Shown: positions 24,880 to 32,787 of the stretch, piece by piece | Numbering within the stretch: the first letter of the stretch is position 1 | Layout: each line of letters starts with the position of its first letter | DNA from: Gemmobacter megaterium | GTDB lineage: Bacteria; Pseudomonadota; Alphaproteobacteria; Rhodobacterales; Rhodobacteraceae | Length of the DNA: 64,000 bases | Reading direction: 5' to 3' | Assembly (NCBI RefSeq): GCF_900156815.1 | Contig: NZ_FTOT01000007.1 | Location: forward strand, 124,001-188,000 | Made by a program: the position numbers and the translations under genes | Notes under the pieces: generated by a model | The model's input: the letters and a program-made list of their open reading frames with translations, nothing else | The model's database searches: none | Told to the model about the DNA's origin: nothing

Positions 24880-26624
24880 GCGCAGTGCGCCTGGGCAAGT
24901 TTGGCGCCGGTCTCCTCCGGCGCCTTGCCATTGTGAATGTGGTTGCCTTGTTGCCGTTGGCCATGTTGGCCGGATTGCAGACGCGTGACCTTGTGGGCGA
25001 GGCATCGGACAGCCTGTCCCGCGCGGCCATGGCACGAACCGTGCAGGCCGCCCAGCAGGAAATCAAGCTGATCGGCACTGCGCAGACCCTGGCGCGCACA
25101 CTGGGTGCAATGATGCCGCGTGTCCTGGACGACGCGCCAACCTGTATCCGAATGATGGACGATGCCGCGAGTGCCTATCCAGAATTCTCGTTGATTGCGT
25201 ATATTTCGCTGTCCGGGCAGATGGAATGCGCGTCCGGCGGGCGCACTCACGACTTTTCCGGCAATCCCTTCTTTGCACGCCTGGCAGAAAAGTCGGACCC
25301 AAGGCTGGTTCTGAACCCCTCCGGGCCGGTTTCGGGCTATGCCGTACTGGGCGCCAGCCATCCGGTGTTCAGCCCTGGCGGAAACCAGATCGGTCTTGTC
25401 GCCATCTCTGTCCCGCATCAGGCGATTGTGGCGCCCAGTGTTTCGGCACGCGACACCCTGAAGGAAACGCCGGTTGCCCTCATCACCTTTGACAAGGATG
25501 GCACCATCCTGACCCATTCGGTCGATCTGGATGTTGCAAGCGCCTTGCTTCCGGCAGGCGGATCACTCGCCGCGCTGGCGCGTACCGGCGCGCAGACCTT
25601 TGCCGACCACAGCTCGGGCGGGCACCATCGCATCTTTTCCGTCGCTCCGATCACATCGGAGCTTTTCCTTTTGGGCGTATGGTCCCCGGCAAACCAGAAT
25701 ACATTCATAGATCCCTCCATCGCATCATGGCTTCTGGCCGGGCTGCTCATCCTGTCCGGGCTTCTGGCTGCGGCTTTCGCGGCCGAGCGTCTGGTGATCC
25801 GCCACGTGCGCAGCCTGTCTCGCGCGATGTCGGCCTTTGCCGCCGGTGCGCGCAACCTGCCGCACCCCGATCTGGATGATCCACCGGCAGAAATAGCCGA
25901 ACTCTCGCATGTCTACGCGGCGATGACGGACACCATCCTGCGCGACGAAGCCGAGCTGGAAAACCTGCTCCACCAGAAGGCCGAGCTTCTGCGCGAAGTT
26001 CACCACCGCACCGGCAACAGCCTGCAACTGATCGCCTCGATCCTGCGAATGCACCTGCGCGAGAACCCGGACGACACCGTGCGTCAGGTACTGGAACATC
26101 TGCTGGAGCGGGTGATGAGTCTCTCGACAGTACACCTTGGCCTGTATCGCATTGCGGGCAGCCCCGAGGTCGAGGTGGGCGCATTGATCGGCGATGTGAT
26201 CGCCAAGGTCGAGGGGCTGCATTCCCGCAGCGGGCGCACAACAATGATAGAGCAGGATTTGCGGCCGCTTCCCCTGACCACCGAACAAGCGGTACCGCTG
26301 GCCTTGCTGCTGGCCGAGGTTATGGCCGCGTTCCTGGCCAGCGCAGCCGGCGACGAAGCCCTGCGGATCCGCGTGCATCTCGATACGGATTCGAACCGAA
26401 ACGCCGTTCTGTCGGTATCGGGCCCGCCCTCGGCTCGGGTCCGGCTTACCGGAACGGGTGGTGGCGCCCCCGATGTGATCGCTTCGCGGCTGATCCGCAG
26501 CTTTGTCCGCCAACTGGACGGAGACGCCGATTTCTCGGAAGATGGCGAATTGCTGGGGTTCCAAGTGGCGTTCACCATCCGCCAGGGTTCCAGAAACCCG
26601 GAGTCAACGGACGAGGGCGGATGA
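24876..26624 (+). CDS. membrane histidine kinase-like protein, HisKA_2 type with eroded ATP site
   Basis: A 582-residue sensor in the ecfG operon. TM1 (about 15-35), a periplasmic Cache-like domain (about 36-285), TM2 (about 287-310), a HAMP-like linker and a HisKA_2 dimerisation domain with EVHHRTGNSLQLI (His376/377) are visible. The ATP-binding part departs from the family: where NELxxNAxKH is expected it reads LAEVMAAFLASAA, with no Asn, and where DNGxG is expected it reads VSGPPSA. The later glycine-rich GTGGG stretch and the RLIRSFVRQLDG helix remain. Autophosphorylation therefore looks doubtful; it may be a phosphatase or regulatory partner acting on PhyR. It overlaps ecfG by four bases. 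Confidence 0.88.
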   Translation: MSAVRLGKFGAGLLRRLAIVNVVALLPLAMLAGLQTRDLVGEASDSLSRAAMARTVQAAQQEIKLIGTAQTLARTLGAMMPRVLDDAPTCIRMMDDAASAYPEFSLIAYISLSGQMECASGGRTHDFSGNPFFARLAEKSDPRLVLNPSGPVSGYAVLGASHPVFSPGGNQIGLVAISVPHQAIVAPSVSARDTLKETPVALITFDKDGTILTHSVDLDVASALLPAGGSLAALARTGAQTFADHSSGGHHRIFSVAPITSELFLLGVWSPANQNTFIDPSIASWLLAGLLILSGLLAAAFAAERLVIRHVRSLSRAMSAFAAGARNLPHPDLDDPPAEIAELSHVYAAMTDTILRDEAELENLLHQKAELLREVHHRTGNSLQLIASILRMHLRENPDDTVRQVLEHLLERVMSLSTVHLGLYRIAGSPEVEVGALIGDVIAKVEGLHSRSGRTTMIEQDLRPLPLTTEQAVPLALLLAEVMAAFLASAAGDEALRIRVHLDTDSNRNAVLSVSGPPSARVRLTGTGGGAPDVIASRLIRSFVRQLDGDADFSEDGELLGFQVAFTIRQGSRNPESTDEGG

Positions 26625-26625
26625 C

Positions 26626-28188
26626 ATGGCGCCTTCGGTCGAGGAGCGCGTGCAGGTTCTGCTGACCGCCGCCGAAGCATTTCCGGTGCTTGAACGTGCC
26701 TTTCTGGAGGCTCAATCGGAAATTACCGCCGGATTCCGAATCTTCGATCTGCGGACTTCGCTGCACTCGGATGCCGCCCGCGCGATTGGACGCACATGGT
26801 TCGATCTGCTGCTTCACACCTTGCGCAGGGGCGTGTCCGTGCGCCTCGTTCTCAGCGATTTCGATCCTATCGCCCGCCCGCAGTTGCATCGTGGCTCCTG
26901 GCGTTCCGTTCGTATGTTCGTGGCGGCGGCGGAACTGGCGGGGCCAAAGGCACGGCTGGAAATCGTGCCCGCAATGCATTCGGCCATAAGCGGACCGATC
27001 CCGCGCGCGATGTTCTGGCCTGTGGTTCGATCCAGGTTGATGCGGGCACTCGCCTGGGTTTCAGAGCAACCGGACGGAGGGAGAATCGCACTGCTGCGCG
27101 ATTTGCCGGGAATTCGCGCACTTCTAACCAAGCCCGACCAGATGCCACTGCGTGCAAGCGCCTTGCCGCCGCCAATGCTGTTCCCTGCGACCCATCACCA
27201 GAAGCTGGCCGTATTCGACAGGAAACGCCTGTATATTGGCGGGCTGGATCTGGACGACCGCCGCTTTGACACACCGGATCACGACAGGCCGGGGCATGAA
27301 ACCTGGCATGACCTGCAACTGATGGTGCAAGGGCCGGTGGTGGCTGATGCGCTGGCGCATCTGGAGAATTTTCTTGATGCCGTCGCAGGGCGATCAGATC
27401 CGGTTGCACAAGCACCGGACCGGGACGGGTTGCGGTTTGTGCGAACCCTGTCGCGCGCCGTTCCCGCTGCGGTGATGCGCGTCGGGCCAGCCCCGGCGAT
27501 TGCCGAAATCGCACAGGCCCACCATGCGCTTGCCGCCAAGGCAGAGCGGCTGGTCTACCTTGAAACCCAGTATTTCCGTGACCGGCAACTTGCCCAGGCC
27601 CTGGCGGATGCGGGGCGCAAGACCCCTGGACTTGACCTTATCCTGATCTTGCCCGCCGCGCCCGACGACGTTGCCTTTCATGGGGCGGACGGCGTGGATG
27701 CCCGTTTGGGCGAGTTTCTTCAGGCGCGCGCCTTGCGCATTCTCAAGCGGGGCTTCGGCCACCGGCTGTTTGTGGGCGGCGCGGCGCAGCCACGGCGCAC
27801 CTCGCAGCGCGGGCGCGAACAACTCCGGGGCGCACCGCTGGTCTATATCCATGCCAAGCTGAGCGTGTTCGACGAGACCGCGGCGATTGTTTCATCCGCC
27901 AATCTGAACGGGCGCAGCTTGCGTTGGGACACCGAGGCCGGGTTGGTCCTGTCCCAAGGCGCAGATGTCGCCATGCTTCGGCGCCGCGCGATGGCGCACT
28001 GGCTGCCCGAAGGAGCGCCGGATCGCTTCTTCAACATGGAGACGGCGGTGCAGTCATGGGCCGGGCTGGCATTGGCCAATGCGCGCCGTCCCCCCGAGCA
28101 GCGGCAAGGCTTTATCCTGCCCTATGATCGCAAGGCAGCCGAGAAATTCGGACAAGCCTTTCCCCTTTTGCCGGACGATATGCTATAG
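26626..28188 (+). CDS. phospholipase D-like protein
   Basis: A 520-residue protein with two HKD motifs: HQKLAVFD around residue 187 and HAKLSVFD around residue 410, the pair that makes a PLD active site. It has no signal peptide or membrane segment, so it should be cytoplasmic or peripherally attached. The family includes phospholipases, cardiolipin synthases and nucleases; no cardiolipin synthase N-terminal helices are present. It starts one base after the kinase stop codon, so it belongs to the nepR-ecfG operon. A role in lipid remodelling under stress is a reasonable guess only. Confidence 0.88.
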   Translation: MAPSVEERVQVLLTAAEAFPVLERAFLEAQSEITAGFRIFDLRTSLHSDAARAIGRTWFDLLLHTLRRGVSVRLVLSDFDPIARPQLHRGSWRSVRMFVAAAELAGPKARLEIVPAMHSAISGPIPRAMFWPVVRSRLMRALAWVSEQPDGGRIALLRDLPGIRALLTKPDQMPLRASALPPPMLFPATHHQKLAVFDRKRLYIGGLDLDDRRFDTPDHDRPGHETWHDLQLMVQGPVVADALAHLENFLDAVAGRSDPVAQAPDRDGLRFVRTLSRAVPAAVMRVGPAPAIAEIAQAHHALAAKAERLVYLETQYFRDRQLAQALADAGRKTPGLDLILILPAAPDDVAFHGADGVDARLGEFLQARALRILKRGFGHRLFVGGAAQPRRTSQRGREQLRGAPLVYIHAKLSVFDETAAIVSSANLNGRSLRWDTEAGLVLSQGADVAMLRRRAMAHWLPEGAPDRFFNMETAVQSWAGLALANARRPPEQRQGFILPYDRKAAEKFGQAFPLLPDDML

Positions 28189-28191
28189 GGC

Positions 28192-28216
28192 GGAACCATC
28201 CACCTTCTGCGGCGTT
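28192..28216 (+). promoter_or_regulatory. EcfG promoter of csbD
   Basis: GGAAC (28192-28196), a 16-nt spacer and CGTT (28213-28216) match the EcfG consensus exactly. The site begins three bases after the stop codon of the phospholipase D-like gene and lies about 38 nt before the csbD start codon. Confidence 0.85.
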
Positions 28217-28253
28217 GTACAAGCATATGACACGAAAGCAGAAAGGACATGCC

Positions 28254-28451
28254 ATGAACTGGGATCAGATCTCGGGGCGCTGGACGGAATTCAAAGGCAA
28301 GGCCCGCGAAATGTGGGGCGACATCACGGATGACGAATGGGACCGTGTCGCCGGCAAGCGTGACCAGATGGTCGGACTGCTTCAGAAAAAGTACGGCGAC
28401 AGCAAGGAAGATGCCGAACGCAAGGTCGATGATTGGGCCAAAAAGTTCTGA
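28254..28451 (+). CDS. CsbD-family stress protein
   Basis: A 65-residue hydrophilic, charged protein of the CsbD family. MNWDQISGRWTEFKGKAREMW is the family opening (seen as MNWDQISGRW and FKGKAREMWGD), and the C-terminus DDWAKKF is also typical. CsbD proteins are among the most strongly induced general stress proteins in many bacteria; their biochemical function is unknown. GAAAGGA precedes the ATG. It has its own EcfG promoter and is followed by a terminator. Confidence 0.93.
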   Translation: MNWDQISGRWTEFKGKAREMWGDITDDEWDRVAGKRDQMVGLLQKKYGDSKEDAERKVDDWAKKF

Positions 28452-28476
28452 TCCGGTCCACACTCCGAATTGCAAG

Positions 28477-28505
28477 GCCCCGCGCGATGGCGCGGGGCTT
28501 TTCTT
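28477..28505 (+). terminator. Rho-independent terminator after csbD
   Basis: GCCCCGCGC and GCGCGGGGC form a perfect 9-bp stem with loop GATG, followed by TTTTCTT. It sits 25 nt after the csbD stop codon and makes csbD a monocistronic stress gene on its downstream side. Confidence 0.9.
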
Positions 28506-28531
28506 GTCTGATCAGAAAGCACGCCGGGCCC

Positions 28532-29266
28532 TCACCTCGACTTGCTCAGCACGGCCATCACCAACTGCCCAAGATCACCGAAACGATGCGCCTCGGCTTG
28601 CACCAGTCGCCGGGCGTCATTCAGCAGGCGGGTGCGCGCATCGCCGATCAGGCGATCCTCAAGTTCGGTGCGCGGCATCAGCAGGGCAACAGCCGCCCCC
28701 ACTGCGGCAACTGCGGCAGCGATGGCCAAAGGGTTTCCCCCGTCGGCGCCCGCATCATCCCCGGCGTCAGCCACCCCCAGATGGGCGGCATAATCCACCT
28801 CGCGTTGCGCCATGGCCCTGGCACGGTCGGCGCCGGACAGTCCGTCGAGGCCACTGCCGAGCGCGGCGCGGACATCGACGGTCAACGCCGCCAAAACCTC
28901 TTCGCGGCGGGCAAGAAGCTCGGATCTCGGAATGCGGCCATCCTGCAAGGCAAGGTCGATCTGCGCCAGCATTCCGCCAGCCCTGGCACGCAGCGTATCG
29001 GCCTTGGCCATCCATGCCGGTAGCTCGGCAGAGGGCGGGGCCGGTTTCGGGTCATCGTCGGCTTTGAGTTTCCGAAACGCCATCAACCCAAGCCCGGCGG
29101 CAGCCGTCGCAACCGGCACCGGATGGGTGCTCGCCGTCTCCATCGCCTGCGCGACAAAGCCACGCATGGTCATGCTTCCGCGCAGGTCCGTCAGCGCGTT
29201 CAACAGCGCCTGCCGGTCTGCATCGAGTTCGGCTTCGATCAGGTCGATGGTTTCAGTGATCGACAT
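28532..29266 (-). CDS. DUF3618-like membrane-associated protein
   Basis: A 244-residue protein, last of a three-gene minus-strand operon. The N-terminus (ETIDLIEAELDADRQALLNAL and SMTMRGF) resembles DUF3618, a domain of helical membrane-associated proteins. Two hydrophobic stretches (about 50-65, VATAAAGLGLMAF, and about 187-205, LAIAAAVAAVGAAVALLM) may be membrane anchors; the middle is helical and charged. Its ATG overlaps the upstream holin-like gene by 14 bases. Its place matches the third gene of the E. coli yqjDEK group, but the sequences are not close enough to call it YqjK. Confidence 0.75.
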   Translation of the reverse strand: MSITETIDLIEAELDADRQALLNALTDLRGSMTMRGFVAQAMETASTHPVPVATAAAGLGLMAFRKLKADDDPKPAPPSAELPAWMAKADTLRARAGGMLAQIDLALQDGRIPRSELLARREEVLAALTVDVRAALGSGLDGLSGADRARAMAQREVDYAAHLGVADAGDDAGADGGNPLAIAAAVAAVGAAVALLMPRTELEDRLIGDARTRLLNDARRLVQAEAHRFGDLGQLVMAVLSKSR

Positions 29267-29678
29267 TGTCCCGGCCCTCTCCATTCCCACCGCCAAGCGC
29301 CGCCATATTGCGGCGCAGGCTGCGCTCACTGCGCCATGGCGCAAGATTTTGCCGGCGCAGCCGCCAGCGGGCCGCCTGGACATATCCTAAGGCCAGCGCC
29401 AGCAGGCCCACACCCACAGCAAGCATGGACCAACCAGGATGCAGGCCAGCCGCTATCAGCCCCTGCACCGCCGCTCCGGCCAGCATGTTCAAAGCAACCA
29501 ATGCCAGCACGGCGGCAATCGCCATCAGCACCAGCGCCCGGCGCGCATCGGCAGCGGCCCGCGCGGCCTCTGCCTTGAGCAAGGCAATCTCGTCGGTGAT
29601 CAGTTTTGCCACGGCGGCCAGCACCGCAGCCAAGGCCGCAGCAGGCAGGGGGCCGCGCGCGTCCTTGCTGTCATTCAT
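29253..29678 (-). CDS. phage holin superfamily III-like protein (YqjE-like)
   Basis: A 141-residue protein with two transmembrane helices (about 48-70, VLMAIAAVLALVALNMLAG, and about 80-100, MLAVGVGLLALALGYV) preceded by an amphipathic helix with TDEIALLKAEAARAA. This is the layout of PF07332 (YqjE/actinobacterial holin X), a membrane stress protein family rather than a lysis holin. It is translationally coupled to both neighbours: its ATG overlaps the stop of the DUF883-like gene. Confidence 0.82.
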   Translation of the reverse strand: MNDSKDARGPLPAAALAAVLAAVAKLITDEIALLKAEAARAAADARRALVLMAIAAVLALVALNMLAGAAVQGLIAAGLHPGWSMLAVGVGLLALALGYVQAARWRLRRQNLAPWRSERSLRRNMAALGGGNGEGRDNVDH

Positions 29679-30097
29679 TGCCGACGCTCCGAAGAGGCGC
29701 TCAGAAGCCGCGCGAACGCAAACCCAAGCACCGCTGCGCCTGCGATGAACAGGCCGGGGTTCCGACGGGCCGATTCCTGAACATCGCGGGCGATATCTGC
29801 CACGCTGCGCTCGCGCAGCGCACCCGCCGTTGCCGCAACACCGGAACTGACCGCAGCCACGACCCCATCCTTGATGGCGTGGACATCGGCACGATCCGCA
29901 GCGCGACGCAGGGTATCGGCCAGCCGGTCACTCGTTTCCGACAAGGTGTCGCGCGCGTCCGACACACGCTCTGCGGCAGCATCGCGGACCGATGTTGCCG
30001 CCTCGGAAATGGATTCGGCTGCCGAGCCTGCGCTGCGCTTCGCCGACTCGCGGGTATCATCAAGGTTCTTCTTAAGGTTCCGTGTCGCAGTGCTCAT
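29675..30097 (-). CDS. DUF883/YqjD-like stress protein
   Basis: A 140-residue protein: about 110 residues of charged, Ala/Ser/Asp-rich helix with repeating heptad-like segments (NLDDTRESAKRSAGSAAES, RVSDARDTLSETSDRLAD), then ESARRNPGLFI and a C-terminal membrane helix (AGAAVLGFAFARLL). This is the layout of ElaB/YqjD (DUF883), tail-anchored proteins that in E. coli bind ribosomes at the membrane in stationary phase. GGAGAA precedes ATG 30097. It is the first gene of the three-gene operon and has an EcfG promoter about 110 nt upstream. Confidence 0.82.
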   Translation of the reverse strand: MSTATRNLKKNLDDTRESAKRSAGSAAESISEAATSVRDAAAERVSDARDTLSETSDRLADTLRRAADRADVHAIKDGVVAAVSSGVAATAGALRERSVADIARDVQESARRNPGLFIAGAAVLGFAFARLLSASSERRQ

Positions 30098-30211
30098 GAT
30101 ATTCTCCTGCACATGAAATGAACTGGTGCAGCGCGCAATCCTAGCATGGCCACTTCGGGTCAGCCATGCGCCGATCGGGAACGTGCAAGCGCGCGACACC
30201 AGCACAGACAG

Positions 30212-30237
30212 AACGCAGATCAGGCCCTTATGGTTCC
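30212..30237 (-). promoter_or_regulatory. EcfG promoter of the yqjDE-like operon
   Basis: On the minus strand, GGAAC (30237-30233), a 17-nt spacer and CGTT (30215-30212) match the consensus. The predicted leader of about 105 nt is longer than those of the other EcfG genes here. Confidence 0.78.
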
Positions 30238-30261
30238 CGGCGACAAAATGGGCAGGGCAAG

Positions 30262-30286
30262 GGAACCCGCATCATATGTCGGAGTT
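30262..30286 (+). promoter_or_regulatory. probable EcfG promoter of the DUF1328 gene
   Basis: GGAAC (30262-30266), a 16-nt spacer and AGTT (30283-30286) differ from the consensus by one base in the -10 element. It reads away from the yqjDE-like promoter and lies 55 nt before the DUF1328 start codon. Confidence 0.6.
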
Positions 30287-30341
30287 GGTCCAGCATGAAG
30301 GTTGGGCGCGGCAGTCGCGCCAGGGTAAAAGGAGAAACATC

Positions 30342-30515
30342 ATGCTTGGTTGGGCCATCACCTTTCTTGTCGTCGCACTGATCGCCGGTGTTCTTGGATT
30401 TGGCGGCATCGCCGGTACCTCGGTGGGCATTGCCAAGGTTCTGTTCTTTATCTTCATCATCCTCTTCGTGATCTCGCTGGTCGCCCGCGCGGTCAAGGGT
30501 CGTCCCCCAGTCTGA
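30342..30515 (+). CDS. DUF1328 small membrane protein (YtjA family)
   Basis: A 57-residue protein made of two hydrophobic helices ([19 protein letters not shown] and [19 protein letters not shown] in shortened form) with the [14 protein letters not shown] hinge diagnostic of DUF1328/YtjA. Members are induced by envelope or stationary-phase stress; their mechanism is unknown. AAAGGAGAAA precedes the ATG. It has a near-consensus EcfG promoter upstream and a strong terminator downstream, so it is monocistronic. Confidence 0.92.
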   Translation: MLGWAITFLVVALIAGVLGFGGIAGTSVGIAKVLFFIFIILFVISLVARAVKGRPPV

Positions 30516-30557
30516 CCCCTGATCCGCACCCCGCAACCGTTCTGTCCCACGGTTGCA

Positions 30558-30595
30558 CAGGGCCGCAGGCAATGCCTGCGGCCCTGTTTTCGTTT
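30558..30595 (+). terminator. Rho-independent terminator after DUF1328
   Basis: CAGGGCCGCAGGC and GCCTGCGGCCCTG form a perfect 13-bp stem with a 3-nt loop, followed by TTTTCGTTT. It ends the DUF1328 transcript and faces the end of the convergent AI-2E gene. Confidence 0.92.
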
Positions 30596-30639
30596 GGCGC
30601 CATGTTCGGTTGCCAAGGGGGTTCAGCCCGATCCGGGGA

Positions 30640-32574
30640 TCAGACGGCCGCGCGGATCCGCGCGCGTTTGCGCACCGGGCTGCGCAGTGGTTCTGGCAAG
30701 GGGACCGGATCCGCATCGGAAAATGCCTCGCGCAATGCGTCTTCCATGCGACCAACACAGAAGTCGGCGCCAATCCCGCGCGCCTCCGCGCCCATATCGG
30801 CATCGTCCATGTCCGGGCTGGCCTGCCAGATGACGACACCAACCCGCATCTTCGGCGCAGCGCGCTTGATCCGGCGGATATGCAGCAGCGCCACCCGCGG
30901 CGGTTTTGAATCAAGGAAATTCAGGACGACACATCCCGCGCCGACACTGGTCACGGCAGAGAACCTGCTGGGTGCCAGATCCACATGCACCAGCGACGTG
31001 ACCTCTGCCCCCTCGGCACGGGCAGCCTGCGCCAGCATCCGGGCGGCGACGTCATCCAGCTCTGACTGACCACCGATGCTGACAAGGGTATGGCCACGCC
31101 CCTGCGATCCGCCATTCGTTGTCGGGCGATCAGCGCGATCGGCCGCCTGTTCCATCGCGCTTGCCTCTTCCAGCTCCTCGACGACAACCGCATCCAGTTC
31201 ATCAAGGAAACGCATGGCAGCCGCGGCCATGCGCAACTCCTGATCCTTGTCCACGATGCCACGCTCATAATCGGACTGGGCCAGCAACAGCGCGGGAATC
31301 CCCACATCTCGATGATAATCGGAGAGGTACTGTTCCTCCAGCGCCTCCTCGGCACGAAAGGTGGATTCGACGACATCACCGACCAGCAGGCGCTGATACA
31401 GCCGCGAATGCGGCGCCAGAACGGGTTCGTCACCAAACAGGATATTGAACACTTCGAACTGTGGAATATGCCGCCCCAACACCACCAGACACACAGTCAA
31501 CGGTGTGGACAACACCAGCCCCATGGGCCCCCAGATCCAGGTCCAGAAGATCGCGGACACGATGATCGCCAACGGGCTTACCCCGGTTCCGCTGCCATAG
31601 AGCCATGGTTCGATGATGTTCGATGTGATCAGCTCGATCACCAGAAACAGCGCCCCGGTCCACAACAGCATGGACCAATCGGGCGATGCGGCAATGGCCA
31701 GGAACAGCGGAAAGACCGCCGCCATGATCGACCCGACATACGGAACAAAGCGCAGGACCAGCGTCAACATGCCCCAGAGCACGGCATTGGGCACGCCGAT
31801 CACCCATAGCCCCAGGCCAATCGGCACCGCATAAATCACGTTCACCAGAAGCTGCATCAGCAGATAGCGGGCGACGCGGCTTCCCGCATCTTCCATCACC
31901 TGGGTGCTTTTGTGAATGTCGTTTGTCCCCACAAGACGGATCAGCCTGTCGCGCAATTCGTCGCGCTCCAACAACATGAAGATCACGACAACAATCACCA
32001 GGCCCGCGGTGGCAACCGGGCCGATCAATGGCAAAACCAGATCTCGCAACACCTCGAAGGCGTTGCGATCGCTCATCACCTTCACCTGTACCGGCTGGGG
32101 GGCCTCGGCATCGGGATCTTCGGGCAAACCGGCATTGATGCGATCGCCGATTTCCGTGATCATCCGGGTCAGACGGGCAATGACACCCGTCCCGTCGCCA
32201 CTGTCCTGCACGCTGTCTAGCTTGGTGACGATGTTCGCCTGGAATGTCGGAAGGTCGCGCGCAAGCGTCCCGACCTGCGCCGCCACCACCAGCATGAACA
32301 GCCCGATGGCCACGAAAGTCACCGTGACTGCCCCCAGAACCGCCACCAGATTAGGCAACCCGCGATTGCGCAGAAAGGTCACGACGGGCGACAGCGCAAA
32401 TGTGATGACAACCGCGAACGCAAGCGGAAGGAAGATCTCTGCCCCGATATGCAGGATGGCCGCGATAAGGCTGGCAACGATCAGCGTCGTCAACGTCATG
32501 CGCCGCCGGGCATTGTCATGCATGGCAGCCTGCCCCGGCTGGAAGGGTGGCCGAGGCACTGCTTCGAGACCCAT
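30640..32574 (-). CDS. AI-2E-family transporter with long C-terminal cytoplasmic domain
   Basis: A 644-residue membrane protein. Residues about 1-365 form the AI-2E/PerM fold (VIIELITSNIIEP-like segment LVIELITSNIIEPWLYG, GPMGLVLSTPLTVCLVVLGRH). Family members export autoinducer-2 or act as Na+/H+ antiporters; the family name does not prove AI-2 transport. Residues about 366-644 are an extra soluble region with acidic helices and a Rossmann-like stretch (HTLVSIGGQSELDDVAARML, then VGVVIWQ), making the protein nearly twice the usual length. GAGGAGAG precedes ATG 32574. An EcfG promoter lies 45-70 nt upstream. It is divergent from the CHASE kinase. Confidence 0.85.
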   Translation of the reverse strand: MGLEAVPRPPFQPGQAAMHDNARRRMTLTTLIVASLIAAILHIGAEIFLPLAFAVVITFALSPVVTFLRNRGLPNLVAVLGAVTVTFVAIGLFMLVVAAQVGTLARDLPTFQANIVTKLDSVQDSGDGTGVIARLTRMITEIGDRINAGLPEDPDAEAPQPVQVKVMSDRNAFEVLRDLVLPLIGPVATAGLVIVVVIFMLLERDELRDRLIRLVGTNDIHKSTQVMEDAGSRVARYLLMQLLVNVIYAVPIGLGLWVIGVPNAVLWGMLTLVLRFVPYVGSIMAAVFPLFLAIAASPDWSMLLWTGALFLVIELITSNIIEPWLYGSGTGVSPLAIIVSAIFWTWIWGPMGLVLSTPLTVCLVVLGRHIPQFEVFNILFGDEPVLAPHSRLYQRLLVGDVVESTFRAEEALEEQYLSDYHRDVGIPALLLAQSDYERGIVDKDQELRMAAAAMRFLDELDAVVVEELEEASAMEQAADRADRPTTNGGSQGRGHTLVSIGGQSELDDVAARMLAQAARAEGAEVTSLVHVDLAPSRFSAVTSVGAGCVVLNFLDSKPPRVALLHIRRIKRAAPKMRVGVVIWQASPDMDDADMGAEARGIGADFCVGRMEDALREAFSDADPVPLPEPLRSPVRKRARIRAAV

Positions 32575-32618
32575 GCGAACTCTCCTCACCTGCGCTCAAC
32601 GGTGCGCTAACATGGGGA

Positions 32619-32644
32619 AACGCACATCCCGGCCTTTGGGTTCC
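32619..32644 (-). promoter_or_regulatory. EcfG promoter of the AI-2E-family gene
   Basis: On the minus strand, GGAAC (32644-32640), a 17-nt spacer and CGTT (32622-32619) match the consensus exactly. The predicted leader is about 35 nt. Confidence 0.82.
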
Positions 32645-32787
32645 CGGCCGGAGGTAACCCTTCGTCAACCCTGCAAGATCAGCAGGTTGAACCGCATTTG
32701 CCCCTTTCCCGCAATGGTTGGGGCGGATAGTGTCGCGCCCGTGGCCACCGCATGGGGCGATCTGGCCAGATCGGTCAGGTCCAATCC

